Part shown: positions 18,393-27,552 of the stretch, piece after piece | Layout: each line of letters opens with the position of its first letter | Numbering within the stretch: position 1 is the first letter of the stretch | Source of the DNA: Streptosporangiaceae bacterium | GTDB taxonomy: Bacteria; Actinomycetota; Actinomycetes; Streptosporangiales; Streptosporangiaceae | Direction: 5' to 3' | Length of the DNA stretch: 47,643 nucleotides | Assembly: GCA_030038295.1 (NCBI GenBank) | Contig: JASHPF010000345.1 | Coordinates: 1-47,643, forward strand | Notes under the pieces: model-generated | Databases searched by the model: none | What the model was told of the DNA's origin: nothing | What the model saw: the letters and a program-made list of their open reading frames with translations, nothing else | Made by a program: the position numbers and the translations under genes

Positions 18393-20924
18393 CTAAGGCG
18401 ACGGGACCTTCGGCCTGGCGGACAGGCCGAGGTAATCGGCCAGCCATGGCCCGGTGACGCTCTCGGGTGCGCGCGCGACGTCGTCGGGTGCTCCTGCCGC
18501 GACGACGTGGCCGCCGTCCGGTCCGCCGCCTGGCCCCATGTCGATGAGGTGGTCGGCGGCGGCGAGCAGGTCCAGGTCGTGGTCGATGACGATGATGGTC
18601 GCCCCGGCTGCCAGCAGGCGATCAAACACGCCCACCAGCCTGGCCACGTCCAGCGGGTGGAGGCCGGTGGACGGCTCGTCGAGGACATATAGCGCGCCGC
18701 GCTGGCTCCTGCGGAGCCGGGATGCGATCCGCAGCCGTTGCGACTCGCCGCCCGACAGCCCCGGCGTCGGCTCGCCGAGCTTCAGGTAATCCAGGCCGAC
18801 CTCGCTGACCGGCCGCAGCGCCGCCGCGATGGACGCCCATTGCGCGAACCGCTCCAGAGCCTCGTGCACGCTGAGGCCGAGCACATCCGCGATTGTCAGC
18901 CCGTTGACCTGGACGGCGAGCGTGGCGTCGTTGAACCGGGCGCCTTGACAGGTCGGGCATTGCACCGCTATGTCGGGCAGGTACTGGACGTCCAGGTCGA
19001 TGTGTCCGAGTCCCTGGCAGGTCGGGCACTGGCCGGCCCTGGTGTTGAACGAGAAGTGGCCCGGCTTCCAGCGTCGGCGGCGCGCGTAGGGGGCGTCGGC
19101 GTAGACGCGGCGGATCTGGTCAAACGCTCCGCAGTAGGTCGCCGGGGTCGACCGTGCATTCTGGCCGATCGGCGAGGCATCGATCTGGACTACCTGGCGG
19201 ATGTCGCCGAGATCCAGCCGCCGGACGTGCGCTGGCAGAGCTGACCCGGTGAGCCGTGCCCGCGCGGCCGGGATCAGGCTGTCGAGGACGAGTGCCGTCT
19301 TGCCCGCTCCGGACGGCCCGGCCAGCGCCGTGAGCCGGTTCACCGGGAACGACGCGGCGACGTTGTGCAGGTTATACAGGTCGGCCACCTCGATGGCGAG
19401 CTGTGCCGCCGGGCCGGGGCGCGCCTTGCGGTCACCCGAGACGGCGGGAGTGCCCGCAAGGAACGGTCCTATGACCGAGCGCGGATCGGCTTGAAGCTGA
19501 GCCGGGCTGCCCTCGGCGATCACCGTGCCGCCGCTCGCGCCTGCACCCGGGCCGAGCTCGATCACCCAGTCCGCCGAGTGGATGAGTTCCCGCTCGTGCT
19601 CGACTACCAGGACGGTGTTCCCGTTGCCTGTCAGCGCGCTGATCGTCGTGCGCAGTCCCTGGATGTTGCTCGGGTGCAGGCCCACCGAGGGCTCGTCCAG
19701 CACGTAGAGCATCCCGGTCGTGCTGGCGCGGACCGTCGAGGTGAGTTCGATCCGCTGCCGCTCGCCGGTCGAGAGCGATGCGCCCGGCCTATCCAGGGTG
19801 AGGTAGCTAAGTCCCACGTCGAGCAGTGGGGTGAGCCTGCCGTCCAGCTCGGCGAGCAACCCGGCGGTCATCCGGCTGATCTCGGCAGGCAGTCCGGCAG
19901 GCAGGCCGGCCGCGAAGCCGCGCAGCTCACCTAGGCTCAGCGCGCTGATCTCGGCGATGTTGCGCCCGCCGAGCAACGAGGTCAGCGCCGCAGGGCGCAG
20001 CCGCGTGCCGTGGCACACCGAGCAGACCCTGGTCACCACGAAACGCTGCATCAGGCGCCGGGTGCGCTCGTTGTCGCTGTGCAGCGACCGCTCCGCCGCG
20101 GCGACCGCGTTGTCGTAGTGGACCGACAGCCGCACGGTCCGTCCGTTGCGGCCGGAGAGCGTCACATGCTGCCGGACCGGGTCGCCGTGGAGCACGATGT
20201 CGCGCTCGCGCTCGGAGAGCGACTCGTAGGGGACGTCGAGGCGGACTCCCAGCTGACCCGCGGCATACATGGACAGCCGGCGGCCGCCGGAGTTCCACGG
20301 CAGCACGGCGCCTGCCTCGATCGTCTTGCCGGGCTCGGGAACCAGGGTGCTCACGTCGACTTCCGAGCGCACGCCGAGGCCCTGGCAGGCGGGGCAGGCG
20401 CCGTAGGAGTTGAAGGCGAACGACTCGGCGCTGGGGTGCTCGAACCGGGCCCCGCACACCGGACAGGTGATCTCCTCGGTCAGGGTCGCGACCGACGGCT
20501 CGACCCGGTGGCCGTTCGGGCACAGATGGGAGCCAAGCCGCGACATCATCAGCCGGAGCACGTTGAGCACCTCCGACATCGTGCCCACGGTGCTGCGGGG
20601 GCCCGGTATCGGCGGCCGCTGCCGCAGGGCTAGCGCCGGCGGTAGATGCTCGATCCCACTCACGTCCGGCCGCTCCGCCTGGGTCAGCCGCCGGCGGCTG
20701 TAGGTGCTGAGGCTTTGCAGGAACCGCTGCATGCCCTCGGCGTAGAGCGTGCCTATTGCTAGCGATGTCTTCCCGGAGCCCGACACGCCGACCACGGCGA
20801 CGGTTCGCCAGAGCGGCACGTCGACGTCAACATTCCGGAGATTGTTCTGCCGCGCCCCGCGCACGCCGATGACGGCAGGCAGTGTCTCCGGCACGCGAAG
20901 GTCGCTCGTCGCCACACCTCGCAA
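18393..20924 (-). CDS. UvrA-like ABC ATPase (UvrA2/DrrC type)
   Basis: 843 aa, two ATPase halves: VGVSGSGKTSLAIGTLYAEGMQRFLQSLSTYSRR...; CPVCGARFEH; CPTCQGLGHIDLDVQYL; GLDYLKLGEPTPGLSGGESQRLRIASRL...LYVLDEPSTGLHPLD. Confidence 0.92.
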   Translation of the reverse strand: MRGVATSDLRVPETLPAVIGVRGARQNNLRNVDVDVPLWRTVAVVGVSGSGKTSLAIGTLYAEGMQRFLQSLSTYSRRRLTQAERPDVSGIEHLPPALALRQRPPIPGPRSTVGTMSEVLNVLRLMMSRLGSHLCPNGHRVEPSVATLTEEITCPVCGARFEHPSAESFAFNSYGACPACQGLGVRSEVDVSTLVPEPGKTIEAGAVLPWNSGGRRLSMYAAGQLGVRLDVPYESLSERERDIVLHGDPVRQHVTLSGRNGRTVRLSVHYDNAVAAAERSLHSDNERTRRLMQRFVVTRVCSVCHGTRLRPAALTSLLGGRNIAEISALSLGELRGFAAGLPAGLPAEISRMTAGLLAELDGRLTPLLDVGLSYLTLDRPGASLSTGERQRIELTSTVRASTTGMLYVLDEPSVGLHPSNIQGLRTTISALTGNGNTVLVVEHERELIHSADWVIELGPGAGASGGTVIAEGSPAQLQADPRSVIGPFLAGTPAVSGDRKARPGPAAQLAIEVADLYNLHNVAASFPVNRLTALAGPSGAGKTALVLDSLIPAARARLTGSALPAHVRRLDLGDIRQVVQIDASPIGQNARSTPATYCGAFDQIRRVYADAPYARRRRWKPGHFSFNTRAGQCPTCQGLGHIDLDVQYLPDIAVQCPTCQGARFNDATLAVQVNGLTIADVLGLSVHEALERFAQWASIAAALRPVSEVGLDYLKLGEPTPGLSGGESQRLRIASRLRRSQRGALYVLDEPSTGLHPLDVARLVGVFDRLLAAGATIIVIDHDLDLLAAADHLIDMGPGGGPDGGHVVAAGAPDDVARAPESVTGPWLADYLGLSARPKVPSP

Positions 20925-20984
20925 CCTAGGCCGCCGCTCGGTCGGTCCGAGCGGCGGGTAGGACGGTGCGGGAGTCGACCGAAG

Positions 20985-21764
20985 TCAGCTTCGACTGTGG
21001 CTGTCGTACTCGTCGTGGCGGCGCCACCAGAAGCCGGCCCCCTTCTCGTTCCGGCCGAGCGGCGCGCGGTCGAGCCACTGGTACATGCCCCACAGGATGT
21101 CCAGGCCGCGCCCGTACGTCGAGTAGGTGTGGTAGACCGCGCCGTCCTGCCGTGCGAAGGCGCTCATGCCGGGCCCTTCACGCCGGTAGGTCTCCCAGTT
21201 GGTGCCGACGATCGACTCGCTGAAGGCGTCATAGGAGTCCTTTTGGTCGGCCGCGGGCCGCAGGTCCTGCTCGCCGAAGTTGTAGCTGGCGGCGCCTGCT
21301 GCCCACTCCTCCGCCGTGTGCGCCACCCCGAAGTCGACATTGAAGTCGCTGCCGAAGGAGGACGCCCACGGGAAGCTCCAGCCCATTCGCCGCCGGTAGG
21401 CGTCGATCTTGGCGAACGGGGCCCGCGATACCGCGCTCAGGGTGACGTCGTGATTGGCGAGGTGCACGGCGGAGCCGTTGAAGCCATCCGCGATGGCTGA
21501 GCAGGACGGGCAGCCGGCGGTGTAGTCGGGTCCGAACATGAAGTGGTACACGAGCAGCTGCGAACGTCCCCGGAACAGATCGGCCAGCGACCGCGTTCCC
21601 TCCTCGGTCTCGAACTGGTAGTCCTTGTCGACTCTGACCCAGGGCAGCTCTTGCCGCTGGCGCGCCAGTTCGTCGCCGCACCGGGTCAGTTCCTTCTCGG
21701 CGTGAAGCAGCGGTAGCCGCGCGGCGAGCCACTCTTCGCGCGTTCCCGTCGTGTGACCAGTCAT
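20985..21764 (-). CDS. DUF899 family (thioredoxin-like) protein
   Basis: EEWLAARLPLLHAEKELTRCGDELARQRQELPWVRVDKDYQFETEEGTRSLADLFRGRSQLLVYHFMFGPDYTAGCPSCSAIADGFNG... Confidence 0.9.
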   Translation of the reverse strand: MTGHTTGTREEWLAARLPLLHAEKELTRCGDELARQRQELPWVRVDKDYQFETEEGTRSLADLFRGRSQLLVYHFMFGPDYTAGCPSCSAIADGFNGSAVHLANHDVTLSAVSRAPFAKIDAYRRRMGWSFPWASSFGSDFNVDFGVAHTAEEWAAGAASYNFGEQDLRPAADQKDSYDAFSESIVGTNWETYRREGPGMSAFARQDGAVYHTYSTYGRGLDILWGMYQWLDRAPLGRNEKGAGFWWRRHDEYDSHSRS

Positions 21765-21849
21765 GGACTTCTCTCCTGTTCTTGTCGTTACATCGCTGGT
21801 GGCGTGCGGCCGGGATCAGTCCGGGGGCGATGACGGGCGGTGAGTCGCG

Positions 21850-22200
21850 TCACGCCGATCCGCGAGCGGGCCGGCGGAGGTGATCTTTCAGCGCGTCGAG
21901 TCGGCTGTCCCAGTCGCGTGCCAGCGCGGCCAGGAACTGCTGTGCCACCTGTATCGGCGCTGAGTTCAGCCGGTAGCGCACCCGGCGGCGCTCCCCGGGT
22001 TCGGCCGTGACCAGGCCCGCCATGGTGAGCAGCGCCAGGTGCTTGGCGATCGCCTGGCGGGTGATCGGCAGCCGCCCGGCCAGGTCGGTGGCGGTGGCCG
22101 GCCCCTCCGAGGCCAGCGCGGCCAGGATAGCGCGCCGGCTCGGGTCGGCCAGGGCCACGAACACCTGCTCGGCGATGGCCTCGGCGTCAGCCGGCGGCAT
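21850..22200 (-). CDS. ArsR-family HTH regulator
   Basis: ALADPSRRAILAALASEGPATATDLAGRLPITRQAIAKHLALLTMAGLVTAEPGERRRVRYRLNSAP. Confidence 0.93.
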   Translation of the reverse strand: MPPADAEAIAEQVFVALADPSRRAILAALASEGPATATDLAGRLPITRQAIAKHLALLTMAGLVTAEPGERRRVRYRLNSAPIQVAQQFLAALARDWDSRLDALKDHLRRPARGSA

Positions 22201-22633
22201 CGAGGTAGGCGGCGAGTTCGCCCAGCTCGCTTGCCCAGCCGCGGATGTTGCCGTCGTAGGCCGTGCGGTAGGCGTCGTCGGGAAGCTGCGCGAAGCCGGA
22301 CTCGACCACGGTCAGCCGCGTGCCCGCTTCGGTGGGCTCTAGCGTGAACTCAACGTAGGTGCGACGCGGATCGTCCTCGGGCAGCCCGAAAATGTGCCAG
22401 GTGAAGCCGAACACCATCGGCTCCTCCACCCGTTCAACCCGGATGTCGGCGATGTGACCGCTGTCCCACTTCATCCGGGCCGAGCCGCCCGGGCGCAGGT
22501 CGATGGTGGCCTGCTGGCCGAACCACGCGCTCAGTCCGTCCGCCGTGGTGAGTGCCGCCCATACCGTGGCTGGCGGGTGACCGAGCTCGACGGTCCGCTC
22601 GATGCGATCAGGGAACGCCACGACTGCCTCCAC
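22187..22633 (-). CDS. SRPBCC / AHSA1 domain protein
   Basis: IERTVELGHPPATVWAALTTADGLSAWFGQQATIDLRPGGSARMKWD...VEFTLEPTEAGTRLTVVESGFAQL; overlaps the ArsR start by 14 nt. Confidence 0.92.
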   Translation of the reverse strand: MEAVVAFPDRIERTVELGHPPATVWAALTTADGLSAWFGQQATIDLRPGGSARMKWDSGHIADIRVERVEEPMVFGFTWHIFGLPEDDPRRTYVEFTLEPTEAGTRLTVVESGFAQLPDDAYRTAYDGNIRGWASELGELAAYLDAAG

Positions 22634-22639
22634 TATTTA

Positions 22640-22680
22640 GCAACTGTTTGGTTGCAACATTATAGCAACTGTTCGGTTGC
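22640..22680. promoter_or_regulatory. Tandem palindromes GCAACTGTTTGGTTGC / GCAACTGTTCGGTTGC, candidate ArsR operator
   Basis: Two GCAAC-N6-GTTGC elements with 25-bp periodicity immediately upstream of the SRPBCC-arsR operon start (22633). Confidence 0.55.
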
Positions 22681-22865
22681 GTCAACTGATGCTCGGGCGA
22701 GCGTCCGGTGCGGTGACCGCGGGCCGAGATGCGGTAATAACCAGAGCCGTCGCGGATAGGAAGGTCACGGGCGCTACCGGTAGACGGCCCGATCCGGCTG
22801 CTCGTTACGACCGGGTCAGTGTCCTGCTCAGTCACTATCCGGCCCACAGAGGGGTATTGGCCTGA

Positions 22866-24551
22866 ATGTCCTCTGCACCGTCGCCGGTGGCGCACGAGCG
22901 CCGGACAGCGCCCGCAGACCGCCGCTGGCTGGTCCTGGTTGTCGTTGCCGTCGCGCAGCTTATGGTCGTCCTGGATGCCACGATCGTGAACATCGCGCTG
23001 CCGTCTGCCCAGCGCGCGCTCGGATTCCCGAACAGCGACCGGCAGTGGATCGTGACGGCATATGCGCTCGCCTTCGGCAGCCTGCTGCTCGTCGGTGGCC
23101 GGCTTGGCGACATGTTCAACCGGAAATGGGTCTTCATCACCGGCTTGATCGGGTTCGCCCTAGCCTCGGCCGTCGGCGGCGCGGCCGGGTCGTTCGTTGT
23201 CCTGGTCACGGCGCGTGCGCTGCAGGGCGTGTTCGGCGCGCTGCTGGCGCCGTCCGCCCTGGGCACGCTGGTCAGCACGTTCCAGGATCCGGTCGAGCGG
23301 GGCAGGGCGTTTGGTGTCTTTGGCTCGGTGGCCGCGGGCGGCGGCGGCATCGGGCTGATCCTGGGCGGGCTGCTTACCCAGTACCTGTCGTGGCGGTACT
23401 GCCTGTTCGTCAACCTGGTGTTTGCCGCCATCGCGGTGACTGGTGCGCTGGCCTACATCCGGACCACCAGGCCGGCCGCCCGCCCACGGATGGACTGGCC
23501 GGGTACCGTGCTGGCGTGCGCCGGGCTGTTCCTCATCGTCTTCGGCTTCTCTCATGCCGAAACGGCGGGCTGGACCTCCGCGCTGACCATCGGGTGCCTG
23601 GTCCTTGGCCCGGTGCTGCTCGCCGCGTTCGCGGTGGCCGAGGAGCGAACCTCGCACCCGCTACTGCCCTTGCGGGTGCTCGTCGATCGGACCCGAGGCG
23701 GCTCCTACGCCGCCGTCTTCATATCGGGGATCGCGATCTTCGGCACATTCCTCTTCCTGACGTATTACCTGCAGCTCGTCAGGGGCGAGCGTCCGCTCAC
23801 CACCGGATTGCTGTTCCTGCCGATGATCGGCTGCATCCTGATCAGCTCTAACGTCGCCAGCATCGTGCTGCTTCTCCGGGTGGGACCCCGGGTCCTCATC
23901 TCGCTCGGCATGCTCCTCGGCGCGGGCGGAATGGTCTACCTGTCCCGGCTCAGCGCCACCTCCAGCTACCTCACCGGAGTGCTGCCCGCGCTGCTGATCC
24001 TGGGCGTGGGATTCGGCATGATCTTCGCCCCGGCCATCAACACCGCTACCACCGGAGTTCGCCGCGCTGACTCCGGCGTGGCTTCGGCCCTCGTCAACAC
24101 CATGCAGCAGGTGGGCGGCTCCATCGGGACCTCCGCGCTCAGCACCGTCGCGCTGACCGCGACCGCGAGCTACCTGGCCGCGCACCACACCAGCCCGCTG
24201 GCACCAGCGATCGCGGCGACTCACGGTTACACGATGGCGTTCAGCGTGTCAGCCGGACTGCTCGGATTCGGGTGCATCGTCAGCCTGATCCTGCTGCCGT
24301 CGAGGCGTCGGCTTGCCGAGCTCAGAAGGGCCGCCGCGGGTCCGGTCACGACCGCCCCCGGCGCGCAGGCCCCGGTCGCGCCCGCGCCGGCCGTCGTCTC
24401 GGCACATCCCGCGTCGGCACATCCCGCGTCGGCACATCCCGCGTCGGCACAGCCGGGATTCGAGGCCATCCCGGTCGCGCTCTGCAGCTGCTCGCCGGTC
24501 GTGAGCCCGCCGCGCGAGTCGACTGCTGCGCCCGCTATTCTCCCTCGGTGA
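22866..24551 (+). CDS. MFS transporter, DHA2-like
   Basis: RWLVLVVVAVAQLMVVLDATIVNIALPSAQRALGF...RQWIVTAYALAFGSLLLVGGRLGDMF, about 14 TM; repetitive C-terminal tail. Confidence 0.94.
   Translation: MSSAPSPVAHERRTAPADRRWLVLVVVAVAQLMVVLDATIVNIALPSAQRALGFPNSDRQWIVTAYALAFGSLLLVGGRLGDMFNRKWVFITGLIGFALASAVGGAAGSFVVLVTARALQGVFGALLAPSALGTLVSTFQDPVERGRAFGVFGSVAAGGGGIGLILGGLLTQYLSWRYCLFVNLVFAAIAVTGALAYIRTTRPAARPRMDWPGTVLACAGLFLIVFGFSHAETAGWTSALTIGCLVLGPVLLAAFAVAEERTSHPLLPLRVLVDRTRGGSYAAVFISGIAIFGTFLFLTYYLQLVRGERPLTTGLLFLPMIGCILISSNVASIVLLLRVGPRVLISLGMLLGAGGMVYLSRLSATSSYLTGVLPALLILGVGFGMIFAPAINTATTGVRRADSGVASALVNTMQQVGGSIGTSALSTVALTATASYLAAHHTSPLAPAIAATHGYTMAFSVSAGLLGFGCIVSLILLPSRRRLAELRRAAAGPVTTAPGAQAPVAPAPAVVSAHPASAHPASAHPASAQPGFEAIPVALCSCSPVVSPPRESTAAPAILPR
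24399..24451 (+). repeat. 15-bp in-frame tandem repeat (tcggcacatcccgcg)x3.5 in the MFS C-terminus
   Basis: Read directly; encodes SAHPA-SAHPA-SAHPA-SAQ. Confidence 0.9.
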
Positions 24552-25006
24552 GCACCGATACTCCGCCGAGCACCGACCTGCGCCTCGTAGTCGGCTATGA
24601 CGGCTCCCCGCCGGCCAACAGGGCGCTCGACGCCGCAGTCAGGCTGCTCCAGGGCCGGGCGGGCGCCATCGAAGTCGTCTACGTGGCCCACGTGCCCAGC
24701 ATGGCCGCGCTGTCGGCCGCTGCCGTCAGTGAGCTGGAGACCGGGTTCGACGACATCGAGCGGGAACTCCGCACGACCGCCGGCGAGCAGCTGCGCGACC
24801 GGGGGGAGCGGTGGGGTTTCGAGCGACGCCAGGGCCAGATCCCCGAGGAGCTGGTTGCGGCCGCTAAGGACGTCAGTGCCGCGCACCCCGGTGCCACGGT
24901 GGTGATCGTGGTCGGAAGCTCATCTCTGGTCGCGCACCGCGTGGTCGGCTCCGTGGCCGTCAGCCTGGCTCGCCACTCACCCGTGCCCCTCGTGGTCGTT
25001 CCTTAG
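24548..25006 (+). CDS. Universal stress protein (UspA-like)
   Basis: LRLVVGYDGSPPANRALDAAVRLL...VVIVVGSSSLVAHRVVGSVAVSLARHSPVPLVVVP; GTG overlaps the MFS stop (GTGA). Confidence 0.85.
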   Translation: MSTDTPPSTDLRLVVGYDGSPPANRALDAAVRLLQGRAGAIEVVYVAHVPSMAALSAAAVSELETGFDDIERELRTTAGEQLRDRGERWGFERRQGQIPEELVAAAKDVSAAHPGATVVIVVGSSSLVAHRVVGSVAVSLARHSPVPLVVVP

Positions 25007-25042
25007 CAGTCGGCGTGCGTCATCCGAGGGCTGCGGGCGCCC

Positions 25043-26248
25043 TCAGCCGCGTACTTTCTGCCCGCCTGAGTAGACGGCGCGGACGTTGGCTTTCAGGTTT
25101 GGCAGGTCGAAGGGGTCGCCCGCCAGGACGACGAGATCTGCGCGCTTGCCCGGCATGATCGTGCCCGTCTCGTCCGCGAGCTGGAGCAGCTGCGCGGCGG
25201 AGCTCGTCGTGGCGGCCAGAACCTGGGCGGGCGTCAGCCCGCCAGCGGCCATGAGCGGCAGCTCGTCGAGGTTCGTTCCGTGCGGTCCGACGCCGCTGTC
25301 AGTGCCCATGGCAATCTTGACTCCCGCCGCGGCGGCGCGGGCGAACGCGTCCGCGTGCGCGGCCACGACCTCCTGAGCCTTGGCGAGGACGCCCTCGGGC
25401 AGCTGGCTGCCCGAGGCCGCGGCGGCGAGGACAGCGTGCGGGGCAACCAGAGTGGGGACGAGCCAGGTGCCGGCGCTCAGCATCATGTCGATTGCCTCGT
25501 CGTCGAGGTAAATCCCGTGCTCGATGGATCTGACGCCGGCCCGCAGCGCGTTCTTGATGCCATCGGTCGCCTGAGCGTGTGCCATCACCGGCAGGCCTGC
25601 CGCGGTCGCCTCGGCCATCAGCGCGGCCAGTTCATCGGGCCGGAACTGGGCGTGCTTCGGGCTGTCGCGCGGCGATAGCACGCCGCCCGAGGTGTGCACC
25701 TTGATGACGTTGGCGCCGGCCCGGATGATCTCGCGCACGCGCTTGCGCATCTCCTCCGGTCCGTCGACGAGCCCGGCCGGGCGGCCCGGGTGGGGCGACA
25801 TCAGGAACGTCGTTATGCCGGACGGCAGCCAGCCGTCGCCGTGCCCGCCGGTCTGGCTCAGTGCGCTGATCGCAATCTGCATGCGCGGCCCGTCGATCAG
25901 GCCGTCGGTAACGGCGCGCTGGACGCCGAGGTCGGCGCCGCCGGCATCCCGCACCGTGGTGATGCCGCAATCCAGCGTGGCCGCGAGGTTGGTCGCGGCC
26001 TGGAAGAACTGGTACGAGAACGGACGCTGCAGCCGCCGCACCAGGTCGATCCCGGAGACCATCACGTGGACGTGGCAGTCGAAGAGGCCAGGCAGCACCG
26101 TCAGGCCGGACACGTCGACCCGCTCGTCCCCGTCGAGCCCGAGCCCGACGTCAACGATTCGGTCCGCTTCGATCGCCACATCCGCGGCGGCCACCGGGCT
26201 GCCGGTGCCGTCAAAGACGCGCCCGCCACTGAGGACCGTCCTGGTCAT
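25043..26248 (-). CDS. Amidohydrolase family protein (imidazolonepropionase-like)
   Basis: MTRTVLSGGRVFDGTGSPVAAADVAIEADRIVDVG...LFDCHVHVMVSG...GITTVRDAGG...GTDSGVGPHGTN...GKRADLVVLAGDPFD. Confidence 0.92.
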   Translation of the reverse strand: MTRTVLSGGRVFDGTGSPVAAADVAIEADRIVDVGLGLDGDERVDVSGLTVLPGLFDCHVHVMVSGIDLVRRLQRPFSYQFFQAATNLAATLDCGITTVRDAGGADLGVQRAVTDGLIDGPRMQIAISALSQTGGHGDGWLPSGITTFLMSPHPGRPAGLVDGPEEMRKRVREIIRAGANVIKVHTSGGVLSPRDSPKHAQFRPDELAALMAEATAAGLPVMAHAQATDGIKNALRAGVRSIEHGIYLDDEAIDMMLSAGTWLVPTLVAPHAVLAAAASGSQLPEGVLAKAQEVVAAHADAFARAAAAGVKIAMGTDSGVGPHGTNLDELPLMAAGGLTPAQVLAATTSSAAQLLQLADETGTIMPGKRADLVVLAGDPFDLPNLKANVRAVYSGGQKVRG

Positions 26249-26441
26249 CTGTCCGCCTCCGAGAACGTGCCGGGATCTGCGTGCGCCTCGCGCGGCTACC
26301 TCGACCGGTGCGCGCAATGCCATCATTGCGTATCTTTCGTCCGGGTGGTCACGTCTGGAGCCTGGATACCGGGACTACAGCCCGCGAGCAAGGTTTCACG
26401 ACGACCGGCCGAGCGATCCGGCAGCAGGCGACGGGCGGTGC

Positions 26442-27323
26442 TCAGCCGAAGTAGTGCCCGCCGTCCAGGTCCTCGATGAGACCGGGCTGGGCCGGGCGCC
26501 AGCCGAGCAGATCGCGCGTCAGCGCGCTGGAGGCCGGCTGGTCGGTCGCGAGGATCGGCCCCAGGAAGCCGAAAACGTCGGTCGGCGCGGAAGCCGTCGG
26601 CAGGTTCAGGTGGCGGCCGATTACCCCGGCGATGTCGCGGACCGGCACGCCCTCGTCGCCGACCGCGTGCAGCACCGATCCGGCCGGGGCCTGCTCGACG
26701 GCCAGGCGGAACAGGTCCGCGGCGTCCAGCACGTGCACCGCGGGCCAGCGACTTGACCCGTCGCCGACGTAGCCCGACACGCCTCTGTCGCGGGCGATGC
26801 CGATCAGGCGGGCGATGAAGCCGTGGCGATCGCCCTGGCCGTGCACCGTCCGAGGCAATCCCACGACCGACGAGCGGACCCCGCGGGCCGCCATGTCGAG
26901 TGCCGCCTGGGCATTCGCGGCCCGGCCCGCCACAGCCGAGCCGGGAGCGGACCGGTCCCGCTCGGTGGCCACTTTGCCGGGCACCGCAGGCGTTCCGGAG
27001 GCGATGACCAGCGGCTTGCCCGATCCCTCGAGCGCTGCGCCCATCGCCTCAATGGCGCGTGCGTCGGCACGTACCGAGTCCTCGAACCGAGTGAAGTCGT
27101 GGATGAACGCGAGGTGGATGACCCCGTCGGAGTTGGCGGCGCCCGCGTGGAGGGCGTCGAGGTCATGCAGGTCGCCGCGGCGGACCACGGCTCCCGCTGC
27201 GGCGACGGCGGCGGCCGACGCGTCCGACCTGGCGAGCCCCACGACCTCATGACCCGCGCGGACGAGTTCGGGGACGACTGCCGTGCCGATCCAGCCGGAC
27301 GCGCCGGTCACGAATACCCGCAT
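26442..27323 (-). CDS. NAD-dependent epimerase/dehydratase (extended SDR)
   Basis: MRVFVTGASGWIGTAVVPELVRAGHEVVGLARSDASAAAVAAAGAVVRRGDLHD... Confidence 0.92.
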   Translation of the reverse strand: MRVFVTGASGWIGTAVVPELVRAGHEVVGLARSDASAAAVAAAGAVVRRGDLHDLDALHAGAANSDGVIHLAFIHDFTRFEDSVRADARAIEAMGAALEGSGKPLVIASGTPAVPGKVATERDRSAPGSAVAGRAANAQAALDMAARGVRSSVVGLPRTVHGQGDRHGFIARLIGIARDRGVSGYVGDGSSRWPAVHVLDAADLFRLAVEQAPAGSVLHAVGDEGVPVRDIAGVIGRHLNLPTASAPTDVFGFLGPILATDQPASSALTRDLLGWRPAQPGLIEDLDGGHYFG

Positions 27324-27345
27324 GAGACCTCCCTGATGCCAGCAA

Positions 27346-27385
27346 CTGTCATCAGGCTACACACTGATGACAGGGACTGTCATCA
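27346..27385. promoter_or_regulatory. Operator-like palindrome CTGTCATCAG-N8-CTGATGACAG plus a third half-site
   Basis: Perfect 10-bp inverted repeat (27346-27355 / 27364-27373) and CTGTCATCA at 27377-27385, between divergent genes. Confidence 0.6.
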
Positions 27386-27552
27386 ACTATCTTGGCGCCC
27401 GCTGGACGTTCCGCCCCCGCGCAGGAGGGCTGGCCGGAGCGTGCGCAAAAGCCATGCACCCTGGCAAGATCGCACCGAACGCGACGATGGGAGCATGGTG
27501 GTCACCTACGCACTCGCGAATCGAGATAACGCAGCCGTCGGCGGTGCTGGCC

